Positions 1 to 6,986 are shown, counted from the stretch's first letter. The stretch: 10,154 nt of DNA from Thermoplasmata archaeon (GCA_030043865.1 JASHWZ010000167.1:1-10154); one strand, 5' to 3'. The notes: a model not told the origin generated them from the letters alone. Numbers and translations are program-made.

Positions 1-184
1 CGACGAGCTCGAGCAGCTCGGGGTCGCCCGGCGCGTACGGGTATCCCTCGTACCGGCGCTCCCGGATCGCCTCCTCGAGCGCCCCCCGCACGACCTCGGG
101 CGGGACCAGGTGGTTCGTGTTCTGCGACAGCCACGCGACCTCGTTCCGCCGGGCGTGAGCGTAGCGGAACGCGTCGAACGGCAT
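1..184 (-). CDS. PLP-dependent aminotransferase class I/II, HisC-like (N-terminal fragment, cut by window edge)
   Basis: Only the first 61 residues lie in the window; the rest continues past base 1. The protein begins MPFDAFRYAHARRNEV, then WLSQNTNHLVPPEVV and later RRYEGYPYAPGDPELLELV. The SQNTN...PPEVV stretch followed by a YPyapG..EL segment is the usual N-terminal pattern of fold-type I aminotransferases of the histidinol-phosphate/aspartate group: a substrate-arm loop, then the first helix leading into the cofactor domain. The PLP lysine lies outside the window, so substrate cannot be assigned. The ATG at 184 is preferred because the frame begins there behind a G/A-rich ribosome-binding stretch. 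It lies 38 bp downstream of the methyltransferase on the same strand, so co-transcription is likely. Family assignment is fairly confident; the exact reaction (histidinol-phosphate, threonine-phosphate or general amino acid) is open. Confidence 0.72.
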   Translation of the reverse strand, partial: MPFDAFRYAHARRNEVAWLSQNTNHLVPPEVVRGALEEAIRERRYEGYPYAPGDPELLELV

Positions 185-186
185 CG

Positions 187-198
187 CCCCTTCCCCCC
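187..198 (-). promoter_or_regulatory. Purine-rich ribosome-binding stretch before the aminotransferase
   Basis: On the minus strand the bases just before the ATG at 184 read GGGGGGAAGGGGCG. This is an all-purine run two bases from the start and a loose match to an archaeal Shine-Dalgarno (GGAGGTGA). No TATA-like box lies 31 bases upstream of this ATG, so translation from a leadered, probably co-transcribed message is more likely than a leaderless start. Confidence 0.35.
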
Positions 199-222
199 GG
201 GACCGTGCGGGCGCGCGGCGCC

Positions 223-1032
223 TTAACGACTGCGGTCCGACGAGGGCGCATCGCCCGTCGCCGGGGGCCCGGCCTCCGCGAGGAACGCCGTGACGATCCC
301 CATCGACTGGGGGACGAGCGCGACGCGGCCGAACCCCGCCCGGGCGAGCGCTGCGCGGAACGCGGGGCGCGGCGGGAGCCGGCGCAGGGACTCGGGGAGG
401 TACCGGTACGGGCCGGCGCTGTCGACCGCGGCGCCGAGCCACGGAACGACGTGGTCGAAGTACGCGTGGAAGAGCGACGCGACCGCGGGCGTCGAGGGCT
501 CGGTGATCTCGAGGATCAGGAGCACCCCGCCCGGGCGCAGGACCCGGCGCATCTCGCGGAGGGCGGCGTCCAGGTCGACCAGGTTCCGCACGAGGAACGC
601 GTTCATCGCGAGGTCGAACGCCGCGTCCGCGAACGGGAGGGAGAGCGCCGTCGCCCGCCCGTAGCGGACGGCGGCCGACCCGGTCGGGGTCCGCCGGCGG
701 GCCTCGGCGAGCATCGCCGCCGTGAAGTCGACGCCGACCACCTCGGCGCCCGGGAAGTGGCGGGCCGCGAGCCGCGTCAGCTCGCCGGTGCCGCAGCCGA
801 GGTCGAGCGCGCGCCGCACGGGACCCGGCGCGCGGAACCGGTCGAGCGCCCAGAGCGCCCGGGGACGCCAGAGGAGGTCGTTGCCCAGGGACGCGACGTG
901 GTCGAACCGCTCGTAGCGTCGGGCGATGTGCGCGAACATCCGCTGCACGTCGCGTTCGAAGGCGGGGTCGCGGCGGTCCGGGTACGGCGAGCCGTCCGGC
1001 GCGACCGCCCGAACGCCGCCCGCGTCCGCCAT
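223..1032 (-). CDS. ubiE: UbiE/MenG-like class I SAM-dependent C-methyltransferase
   Basis: Predicted 269-residue cytosolic methyltransferase of the UbiE/MenG (COG2226-like) type, which in characterised members methylates a demethylated quinone using S-adenosylmethionine. Seen with numbering from the ATG: the family's N-terminal FAHIARRYERFDHVASLG at about 33-50, followed by W55 in LLWRPR; SAM motif I ALDLGCGTG at 75-83; the acidic residue ending strand 2 in VVGVD (D102); FLVRNLVDLDAAL then RRVLRPGG at about 146-168, with LEITEP after it; and a C-terminal YRYLPESLRRLP near 209-220, the position of the Y.YLP.S..RFP motif of UbiE proteins. An in-frame GTG at 1056 would add eight residues. ATG 1032 is preferred because a TTAA box lies 29 bases before it. 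It lies between the TPR-ATPase gene and the aminotransferase, all on one strand. Archaeal relatives may act on menaquinone or thermoplasmaquinone; the substrate here is inferred. Confidence 0.82.
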   Translation of the reverse strand: MADAGGVRAVAPDGSPYPDRRDPAFERDVQRMFAHIARRYERFDHVASLGNDLLWRPRALWALDRFRAPGPVRRALDLGCGTGELTRLAARHFPGAEVVGVDFTAAMLAEARRRTPTGSAAVRYGRATALSLPFADAAFDLAMNAFLVRNLVDLDAALREMRRVLRPGGVLLILEITEPSTPAVASLFHAYFDHVVPWLGAAVDSAGPYRYLPESLRRLPPRPAFRAALARAGFGRVALVPQSMGIVTAFLAEAGPPATGDAPSSDRSR

Positions 1033-1055
1033 TCCGCCCTCGACCGGCGGGGCCA

Positions 1056-1063
1056 CCTTAACG
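1056..1063 (-). promoter_or_regulatory. Weak TATA-like box CGTTAAGG overlapping a stop codon
   Basis: Minus-strand CGTTAAGG places TTAA 29 bases before the methyltransferase ATG at 1032, close to the 31-32 spacing of the better promoters in this window. It includes the TAA stop of the upstream TPR-ATPase gene (1060-1058). It may be a real internal promoter or simply an operon junction. Confidence 0.3.
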
Positions 1064-3493
1064 GGGACGGTCGGCGCCCTCGGAGAGGGCGGCGGCGAGG
1101 GCGGCGACGCGCACGGCGAGGTCGCTGCGATTGGCGTCGAGCCCCGCCTCGCGCGCTTCCGCGAGCTTGCCGCGAGCGGCGGGGAGGTCGCCCCGCGAGT
1201 ACGCGACGTGCGCGAGGCGGAACAGGACCTCCGACACCTCGGGCTCCGCGTTGAGCTCGCGCGCCTGCCGGAGCGCGTCGGCGAACTGCATCTCGGCCCC
1301 GTCGAAGTCGCGGGCGGCCTCCGCGATCAGTCCTCGCGCGAGGGCGAGCTGCTCCGCCGCGAGGCGGTCGCCGAGCGGGACGAGGAACGTCTCCGCCCGC
1401 TCGAGCCCCGGACGGGCGCGCTCTGCGTTCCCGAGTTCGGCGTGCATCAGCGCGAGGTTGAGGTAGCAGTACCCGATCCAGATCGGCGAGCGCGAACGCT
1501 CCGCCGCGTCGATCGCGGCGTCGAGGCCCCGGAGCGCGTCGTCATGCCGCCCCGAGGAGTAGAGCAGCACCGCCCGGTTCATCAGCACCCGCGCCCGGGC
1601 GCCCAGGTCCTGTCCCGAGCCGAACAGCTCGGCCGCCTGCTCGTAGAGCCGCAGCGCCTCGGAGAACTTCGTCTCGTCCCGCAGCAGCATCGTGTTCGCG
1701 ACGTCGACGAGGGCGTGGCCCCGCTCGATCGACGTCCCCTCGCGCTCGGCGATGTCGAGCGCGAGCCTAAGGTGGTGCTCGGCGTCGGAGAGCCGGCCCA
1801 AGCGCCAGTAGACGATCCCGAGCACCCGGTGGGCCGTCATCACCTCGCGGGCCGAGCCGACCCGCTCGAGCCGGCCGTACGCCTCGCGGGCCAGCGCCTC
1901 CGCCGACGCGAACTCGCTCTGGTCCTGACGGGTCTGCGCGAGCCCGAGCAGCGCCCGCCCGAGCTCCGCGCCGAGCTCGGGGCGCGGCCGGGCGAGCGCG
2001 ACCGCCTCCGAGAGCACCTCGTCGGAGCGCCGGAGCTCGCCGAGCTCGTCGAACGAACGGCCGAGCTCGACCAGGATGTGCGCCTCGCGCGCCGGGCTCC
2101 GGTCGGCCCGGCGCCGTTCCGCCTCGAGCGCCCGCTCGAGGTGCGGGACCGCCGTCTCGAAGGCGAACCCCCGCATGGCGCTCAGCGCGGCGCGGAAGTT
2201 GTACTCCGCGGCCTTCGCGTCGTCCCGGCCGAGGTAGAACTGCCGCGCGAGCTCGTACTCGCTCGCCTGACCCCGGGCCTCGAGCGCCCGGCCGACCCGC
2301 CGGTGGAGGAGCCGCCGGCGGGTGTCGGTGAGCTCGCCGTACACGCGGGCCCGGACGCCCTCGGTGACGAACTCGACGATCTCGTCGCCCTTCTCCCGAA
2401 GGAGGCCACCCGCGACCAATCGGTCGAGGCTCTCCGTGACGCGCTCCTCGTCCATCTCGGCGATCGCGACCAGGTTCGTGAACGCGAACTCCCGGCCGAG
2501 GAGCGCGGCGTACGTGAGGGTTCGACGCTCCCCCTCTCCGAGGCCGAGCACGCGCGCGAACAGCACCTCGTTCAGGTCGGTGGGCCCGCCGCCGGCCGCG
2601 GTCGACGACGCGGCGCCGACGCCGGTGGTCGACCGGACGAGCTGCTCGACGAACAACGGGTTCCCCTCCGTCTGCGCGTGCCAGCGGAGCACGTCGGCGG
2701 CGTCCGCCGGGATCCCGCGACGGACCCACTGCGCGAACTCCGCGACCTCCGCGATCGTGAGCGGTCGGAGCGGGACCGTGCGCACGGTCGTCGAGCGGGC
2801 GAGCGACTCGATCGGCTCGCGGGCCGGTCCCGGGATCCGCGTCCCGGTCGCGATCGTTGCGATCAGCGCGATCCGGTGCTGCGACAGCTCGGGGACGAGA
2901 CGGGCGAAGAACTCGATCGATGCCGCGTCCGCGAAGTGGAGGTCGTCGACGGCGAGGAGGACCGGCTGCGTGCGGGCGAGCTCTCCGAGGTATTGGATCA
3001 CGGTCGCGTAGAGCTCCTGGCGCACCGACCCGATCCACTCGCCCGGGGAGTCGAGCGGCGTCAGGACCGTCGCGAGGCCCTCCGACTCGGGCGCCGGCTC
3101 CCCCCGGTCCGCGAGGTGCGCGAGCGCCCCCGCGTCGTCGCCGGGGTAGGGCGCGAGGAACACCGGCACGGCCGGCTCGCGCTCCTCACCGGGGCGGTCG
3201 ACGCGCGGCGTGCGCTCGGCGGAGCGGACGAGGTCGCGCAGGAGCGAGAACGGCTGCGGGATCTCGACGGGCAGCGCCCGCCCCTCGAGCACCCGGAACC
3301 CGCGGTGCCGGGCGTGCTGGATCGCCGTGCGGAAGAACAGGCTCTTGCCCGCACCGTCGTCGCCCGACAGCAGGAGGCCCTCCCCCGTCCCGCCGCCCGC
3401 CCGCTCGAGCGTCCGGTCGATGTCGGTGACCGCTTCGCCCCGGCCGAAGACCGGCGGGACCGACGAGCCTCTCGCCGCGTCGACCCCGCGCAT
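1058..3493 (-). CDS. STAND-type AAA ATPase with C-terminal tetratricopeptide repeats
   Basis: An 811-residue soluble protein, read from the ATG at 3493. The N-terminal half is an AAA_16/MalT-like signal-transduction ATPase: FGRGEAVTDID at about 16-26, Walker A GDDGAGKS at 44-51, Walker B LLAVDDLHF at 179-187, a sensor-like ALIATIATGTR at about 209-219, and EGNPLFVEQLVR at about 276-287, typical of this ATPase group. A winged-helix-like segment follows (about 320-370), then about 8 helical repeats of roughly 40 residues (about 470-800) of TPR type. I see no DNA-binding, enzymatic or membrane domain, so it may be a switch or scaffold whose ligand or partner docks on the TPRs. Both nucleotide motifs are intact. 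A TTG at 3529 would add 12 residues but lies over the promoter box, so ATG 3493 is preferred. It follows the ATPase-less paralog on the same strand but has its own promoter. Confidence 0.85.
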   Translation of the reverse strand: MRGVDAARGSSVPPVFGRGEAVTDIDRTLERAGGGTGEGLLLSGDDGAGKSLFFRTAIQHARHRGFRVLEGRALPVEIPQPFSLLRDLVRSAERTPRVDRPGEEREPAVPVFLAPYPGDDAGALAHLADRGEPAPESEGLATVLTPLDSPGEWIGSVRQELYATVIQYLGELARTQPVLLAVDDLHFADAASIEFFARLVPELSQHRIALIATIATGTRIPGPAREPIESLARSTTVRTVPLRPLTIAEVAEFAQWVRRGIPADAADVLRWHAQTEGNPLFVEQLVRSTTGVGAASSTAAGGGPTDLNEVLFARVLGLGEGERRTLTYAALLGREFAFTNLVAIAEMDEERVTESLDRLVAGGLLREKGDEIVEFVTEGVRARVYGELTDTRRRLLHRRVGRALEARGQASEYELARQFYLGRDDAKAAEYNFRAALSAMRGFAFETAVPHLERALEAERRRADRSPAREAHILVELGRSFDELGELRRSDEVLSEAVALARPRPELGAELGRALLGLAQTRQDQSEFASAEALAREAYGRLERVGSAREVMTAHRVLGIVYWRLGRLSDAEHHLRLALDIAEREGTSIERGHALVDVANTMLLRDETKFSEALRLYEQAAELFGSGQDLGARARVLMNRAVLLYSSGRHDDALRGLDAAIDAAERSRSPIWIGYCYLNLALMHAELGNAERARPGLERAETFLVPLGDRLAAEQLALARGLIAEAARDFDGAEMQFADALRQARELNAEPEVSEVLFRLAHVAYSRGDLPAARGKLAEAREAGLDANRSDLAVRVAALAAALSEGADRPR

Positions 3494-3517
3494 CGAACGC
3501 TTCGACGGGGACTCCGG

Positions 3518-3527
3518 TAGATAACCC
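3518..3527 (-). promoter_or_regulatory. TATA-box promoter (GGGTTATCTA) of the STAND ATPase gene
   Basis: Minus-strand GGGTTATCTA puts TTAT 31 bases before ATG 3493, the spacing expected if transcription begins at the start codon. The same ten bases occur on the plus strand at 5223-5232 before the small membrane protein, at 32 bases. It lies between the two TPR genes, so the ATPase can be transcribed independently of its upstream paralog. Confidence 0.6.
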
Positions 3528-3552
3528 AATGGCCGCGTTCAACGGCTGGGCG

Positions 3553-5133
3553 TCACGTCGAGGGGGCGCCGGGGGCGGGGGTAGCTCCCCCCGCGTCGGG
3601 CGACAGCGCGAGCTGGCGGCGGAGCTCCTCGACCTGGGCGGCGAGCGCGGGCTTGAGGTCGCTGACGCCGAGGTTCGTCGCGGCCCGGAACGCGTGCCGC
3701 GACCCGTCCCAGTTCCGCGTCTTGAGCCGCAACCGGGCGAGATAGAGGTACACCTCGGCCTCGTCCGCCCGCAGGCGGAACCGCCGGCACGTCTCGATCG
3801 CCCGCTCGTAGGCGTGCTCGGCATCGTCCCACTGGCCCTGCTTCTCCGCGATCAGCCCGCGGTTCACCTCGACCTGCTCGAGGCCGAGGTCGTCGTTCAG
3901 CCGCTCGAGGAGCCGCCCCGCCTGCTCGTTGTCGCGGGCGGCCTCCTCCAGTTGACCGAGCGCGAGGCGGAACTCGACGCCCGAGAGGAGCGCGCGGCCG
4001 ACCGACCGGGAATCGTGGGCCCGGTCGCCCATCTCGCTCGCCCGTTCCAGCTGCTCGAGGCCCTCCGCCGGTCGCCGCTCCCCGAGGGCGACCCCGAGGT
4101 TGTGGTAGGCGCGCGAGAGCTCGACCCAGTCCCCGGCGCGCGTGAGCCGGTCGATCGCCCGCTGGTACCAGTCGACGGCCTCCCCCTGGACCTCGGGCCC
4201 GAGGAGCGCGAACGAGTTGCCGATCTCGATCGCGAGCTCCCCGACCATCCGCGGGTCCCGGTCCTCGCCGAGCGCCTCGAGGGAACGCATGCTCTCGTCG
4301 AGCGCCTCCCGGTAGGCGCCGCGGTGGAAGGCGACCCGCCCGAGCAGGCGGTACGTCCGGGCTTCGCCGATCCCGTCCCCCGCTGCCTGGAACGATTGGA
4401 GCGCCTCCATCGCGAGCCGGCTCGCGGTCTCCACGTCGAGCTTCTCCCGCGCGACCTCCGCCCGGGCGAGGAGGAGCCGCGCCCGGACCCGCGGCTCCGC
4501 GCTGCCGAGCCGCTCGAGCGCCGCCGTGAAGTACCGGTCCGCGGCCGCGAAGTTCGCGGTCGAGTAGTAGAGGTCGCCGAGCCCCGCATCGACCTCGGCG
4601 AGCTCGTTCCGATGGTCGCCCGGCGCGGACTCGAGGTCGACCCGCACGCGCTCGAGGTAGTGGGCCGCCGACTCCGGGTCGTCCGCCGCCCGGGCGTTCT
4701 CCGAGGCGAGCCGGTTGTACGTCCGGGACTTCTCGGGCACCTTGCCGAGGAAGAAGTGTCGGCCCAGTTCCGCGACGACCTCCGCGGACGGCGTCGGGTA
4801 CATCCGCTCCATCGCCTCGGCGATCTTCCGGTGGAGGACCCGGAGCCGGCTCTCGGTGAGCGAGCGATAGATGCGGGCCCGGAACTCCTCCTCGACGAAC
4901 GAGAACCGGTCGCCGCCGACCCGCTCCCGCAGCACGCCCAGGTGCACGAGGTGCTCGAGCTGCTCGGCGAGCCGCTCCTCCTCGAGGCCGATCGCGGCGA
5001 CCAGCAGCGCGAAGTCGAACTCGGAGCCGATCGAGCTCGCGTACGCGAGGATCCGGTGCTGCTCGGGGGAGAGCCGCTCGAACGACGCGCCGTCGGCGCC
5101 CGACGCCTCCCCCCCGGTGGGAGTCCCCGGCAT
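3553..5133 (-). CDS. Tetratricopeptide-repeat protein, ATPase-less paralog of the adjacent STAND ATPase
   Basis: A 526-residue soluble protein, read from ATG 5133. Residues about 20-75 form a winged-helix-like segment (RLSPEQHRILAYASSIGSEF, then EEERLAEQLEHLVHLGVLRE), then FRARIYRSLTESRLRVLHRK, and from about 165 to near 500 a run of TPR-type helical hairpins such as RTYRLLGRVAFHRGAYREAL and RAYHNLGVALGE. The first 85 or so residues align by eye with about residues 322-405 of the neighbouring STAND ATPase, with about 38 identical positions, so the two are paralogs. The N-terminal nucleotide-binding domain is absent: there is no P-loop, and a promoter and a divergent gene begin right upstream, so this is a genuine short form rather than a recent frameshift. 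An ATG at 5157 would add eight residues but sits only about 4 bases after a TATA-like box, so 5133 is preferred. Role unknown; a non-catalytic partner or decoy of the ATPase is inferred. Confidence 0.8.
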   Translation of the reverse strand: MPGTPTGGEASGADGASFERLSPEQHRILAYASSIGSEFDFALLVAAIGLEEERLAEQLEHLVHLGVLRERVGGDRFSFVEEEFRARIYRSLTESRLRVLHRKIAEAMERMYPTPSAEVVAELGRHFFLGKVPEKSRTYNRLASENARAADDPESAAHYLERVRVDLESAPGDHRNELAEVDAGLGDLYYSTANFAAADRYFTAALERLGSAEPRVRARLLLARAEVAREKLDVETASRLAMEALQSFQAAGDGIGEARTYRLLGRVAFHRGAYREALDESMRSLEALGEDRDPRMVGELAIEIGNSFALLGPEVQGEAVDWYQRAIDRLTRAGDWVELSRAYHNLGVALGERRPAEGLEQLERASEMGDRAHDSRSVGRALLSGVEFRLALGQLEEAARDNEQAGRLLERLNDDLGLEQVEVNRGLIAEKQGQWDDAEHAYERAIETCRRFRLRADEAEVYLYLARLRLKTRNWDGSRHAFRAATNLGVSDLKPALAAQVEELRRQLALSPDAGGATPAPGAPST

Positions 5134-5158
5134 CGGGACGGTTCTAGTCCGAGGCATC

Positions 5159-5166
5159 GGTTAAAA
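5159..5166 (-). promoter_or_regulatory. TATA-box promoter (TTTTAACC) of the ATPase-less TPR gene
   Basis: Minus-strand TTTTAACC is the most A/T-rich spot in a GC-rich spacer. Its TTAA is 31 bases before ATG 5133 and only about 7 bases before the alternative ATG 5157. The geometry supports a leaderless start at 5133. Confidence 0.58.
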
Positions 5167-5222
5167 CTGTGGCTCGGCCTGTCGGTGCCCCGGCGGCGGA
5201 TGCCCCCGCCGAAAACCCGCAA

Positions 5223-5232
5223 GGGTTATCTA
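5223..5232 (+). promoter_or_regulatory. TATA-box promoter (GGGTTATCTA) of the small membrane protein
   Basis: GGGTTATCTA places TTAT 32 bases before ATG 5258, consistent with a leaderless transcript. It shares the 91-bp divergent spacer 5167-5257 with the minus-strand TPR promoter and is identical over ten bases to the STAND ATPase promoter box at 3518-3527. Confidence 0.6.
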
Positions 5233-5257
5233 ACGAGGTCCGGGTCAACGGGGCTCC

Positions 5258-5518
5258 ATGGCGGATTCGTCCGACGCCCCGGCCGCGCCCGAGCCCGCGC
5301 GCTTCCGGGAGATGTCGCTCGTGCGACGGGTCTCCTTCTGGGGGTTCGCGTCGCTGGTCGTGCTCGCCGTGGCGTTCTACGTCTGGTGGGGCGTGTCGTT
5401 CGGGGTCTGGATCGACAACGGGGTCTACGCGGTGTTCATCACGCTGCTCCTGTTCGGACTGTCGGGCATGTGGCTGATGCTGCCGAACCCCCCCGCCCCC
5501 GCCTCGCCGCCGTCGTAG
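5258..5518 (+). CDS. Small two-helix membrane protein of unknown function
   Basis: An 86-residue protein I do not recognise. A polar, proline- and acid-containing N-terminus of about 22 residues (MADSSDAPAAPEPARFREM) leads to two hydrophobic segments, about 26-47 (VSFWGFASLVVLAVAFYVWW) and about 52-75 (WIDNGVYAVFITLLLFGLSG), joined by a short aromatic-rich turn, then a proline-rich tail ending PAPASPPS. Positive residues (RR before helix 1) would favour a cytoplasmic N-terminus and a hairpin topology with both ends inside. There is no signal-peptide cleavage pattern. Support for its being real: a well-placed TATA box 32 bases upstream, an ATG start, and clear membrane composition rather than antisense noise. 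It is divergent from the TPR gene and converges on proS, with only 16 bp between stops. Confidence 0.72.
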   Translation: MADSSDAPAAPEPARFREMSLVRRVSFWGFASLVVLAVAFYVWWGVSFGVWIDNGVYAVFITLLLFGLSGMWLMLPNPPAPASPPS

Positions 5519-5529
5519 GGCGGCCCCGA

Positions 5530-5544
5530 CCCGCTCAGAGCGGG
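5530..5544. repeat. Perfect short inverted repeat at the convergent gene junction
   Basis: CCCGCT, a three-base CAG loop, then AGCGGG forms a 6-bp perfect stem that covers the proS stop codon and lies 12 bp after the small membrane protein's TAG. It could form a hairpin in both transcripts. There is no T-run, so a terminator role is only a possibility. Confidence 0.3.
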
Positions 5545-6962
5545 CGACCCGCGACCGCCCAGCGGCTCCCGTTCGTCGCGCCGCAGGCGACGCACGGCCC
5601 CGGGTCTCCGAGCGGCGTCGGCAACGGCTCTTCGGGGGTCCCGAGCAGCGCCCCGTCGATCGCCGTCTCGATCCGGTGGCCGCACTCCTCGGAGCCGCAC
5701 CAGGCGACGATCCGTACCGTCGTCGAGCCGGCGAGCTCGGCGAGCGACGTGGCGGTCGAGAACGCGGCGGCGAACGCCGCGTCGGCCCGGGCCCGCAGGG
5801 CCCGGTCGAACTCGGCGAGCCGCTCGGCGACCTCGTGCTCGAGGCGGTCGAGCGCGACCCGACCCTTCGTGCCGAGACGATCGACGCTCGTGAGCGAGCG
5901 GGAGTCGGCCTCGCGCCGTCCGACCTCGAGCCGGAGCGGCACCCCGGCCGTCTCCCAGCGGTAGTACTTCGCGCCCGGTCGCTCGTCGCCCCCGTCCAAG
6001 TGGGCGCGCAGGCCGTGCCGGTGGAGCCGTTCGGTGGCCTCGGTCGCGGTTCGGAGCGGTCCCTCGCCGGCCTCGGAGCCCGGGATCGGAATGACGACCA
6101 CCTGGTAGGGCGCGACGGCGCTCGGGAAGACGGCCCCCTTCGCGTCGCCGTGCACCGCCACGATCGCGCCGAGGAGCCGCTCGGAAAGGCCGAACGTCGT
6201 CTGGTGGACGTACTGCTGGGAGCCGTCCGGTGCCTCGTACCGGATCCCGTACGGCCGCGAGAAGTTCTCTCGGTAGTGGTGGATGCTGCCGAGCTGCAGC
6301 GTGCGCGCCTCCCCGACCGGCGCGTCCAGGGCGACCGAGTAGAACGCGCCGGGGAACTTGTCCCACTCGGGCCGGCGGATCGGCAGGTACGGGAGCGCGA
6401 ACGCCTCGGCCATCCGGCGGAACGCGGCGAGGTTCGAGCGCACGCGCTCGGTCGCGTGCGCCTCGTTCGCCTGGCAGGTGTGCTCCTCGAAGAAATGGAT
6501 CTCCCGGACGCGGATGAACGGGCGCGTCGTCTTCGTCTCGTAGCGGAACGTGTTCACGATCTGGTAGACGTTGAGCGGGAGGTCCCGGTGCGAGCGGACC
6601 CAGACGGCGAAGATCGGGTACATCGCGGTCTCGCTCGTCGGGCGGAGCACGAGCGGGATGTCGAGGTCGGTGAGCCCACCCTTCGTGACCCAGTAGACCT
6701 GGGCGTCGAACCCCTTGATGTGCTCCCGCTCCTTCGCGAACTCCGTCGACGGGATCAGCGCCGGGAACTCCACGGCCGCGGAGCCGGTCGCCTCGATCTC
6801 GCGGACGAGCACCGCGTCCAGCTGGCGGCGCGCCCGGAAGCCGTACGGGGTCCAGACGTTCATCCCCTTGACGGGGTACCGCTTGTCGGTCAGCTGGGAC
6901 GCTTCGACGACCGCGAGGTACCAGTCCATGAACGCCGTGCGCTTGTCCGGTAGCTCGGCCAT
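5535..6962 (-). CDS. proS: Prolyl-tRNA synthetase, archaeal/eukaryotic-type (class IIa)
   Basis: A 475-residue cytosolic enzyme that charges tRNA-Pro with proline using ATP; the length is close to the family norm of about 480. Seen: the TXE loop RPTSETAMY at 107-115, motif 2 FRYETKTTRPFIRVREI at 139-155 followed by HFFEEHT, the HHYRENFSRPYGIRYE segment typical of the archaeal type near 228-243, and motif 3 GLSERLLGAIVAVHGD at 258-273. The anticodon-binding domain follows (about 285-385), then a C-terminal zinc domain with cysteines 422, 427, 457 and 460. No bacterial-type editing (INS) insertion is present. The protein ends GRPL, without the C-terminal tyrosine common in this type. ATG 6962 is chosen because the conserved N-terminus begins there (MAELPDKRTAFMDWY) and a TATA box lies 31 bases upstream; the open frame further 5' is antisense to the next gene. 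Confidence 0.96.
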   Translation of the reverse strand: MAELPDKRTAFMDWYLAVVEASQLTDKRYPVKGMNVWTPYGFRARRQLDAVLVREIEATGSAAVEFPALIPSTEFAKEREHIKGFDAQVYWVTKGGLTDLDIPLVLRPTSETAMYPIFAVWVRSHRDLPLNVYQIVNTFRYETKTTRPFIRVREIHFFEEHTCQANEAHATERVRSNLAAFRRMAEAFALPYLPIRRPEWDKFPGAFYSVALDAPVGEARTLQLGSIHHYRENFSRPYGIRYEAPDGSQQYVHQTTFGLSERLLGAIVAVHGDAKGAVFPSAVAPYQVVVIPIPGSEAGEGPLRTATEATERLHRHGLRAHLDGGDERPGAKYYRWETAGVPLRLEVGRREADSRSLTSVDRLGTKGRVALDRLEHEVAERLAEFDRALRARADAAFAAAFSTATSLAELAGSTTVRIVAWCGSEECGHRIETAIDGALLGTPEEPLPTPLGDPGPCVACGATNGSRWAVAGRPL

Positions 6963-6986
6963 CGGTGCGCCGAAGGGGGCGTCCGG

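Noticed and set aside
926..3520. Plus-strand open frame of 864 codons opposite the STAND ATPase
   Set aside because: The translation is an Arg/Glu/Leu/Val-rich low-information string with no domains. The minus strand has Walker motifs and TPRs. High GC leaves antisense frames open.
3494..3529. TTG start adding 12 residues to the STAND ATPase
   Set aside because: The extension lies across the GGGTTATCTA box, and ATG 3493 is at the right distance from that box.
5134..5157. Upstream ATG at 5157 for the ATPase-less TPR protein
   Set aside because: It is only about 7 bases after the TTAA box, too close for transcription to start before it. ATG 5133 fits at 31 bases. It cannot be fully excluded if another promoter is used.
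3529..5964. Plus-strand open frame of 811 codons opposite the TPR gene and running into proS
   Set aside because: It has antisense composition and crosses divergent promoters and the small membrane protein gene in another frame. The opposite strand carries recognisable TPR and ProRS proteins.
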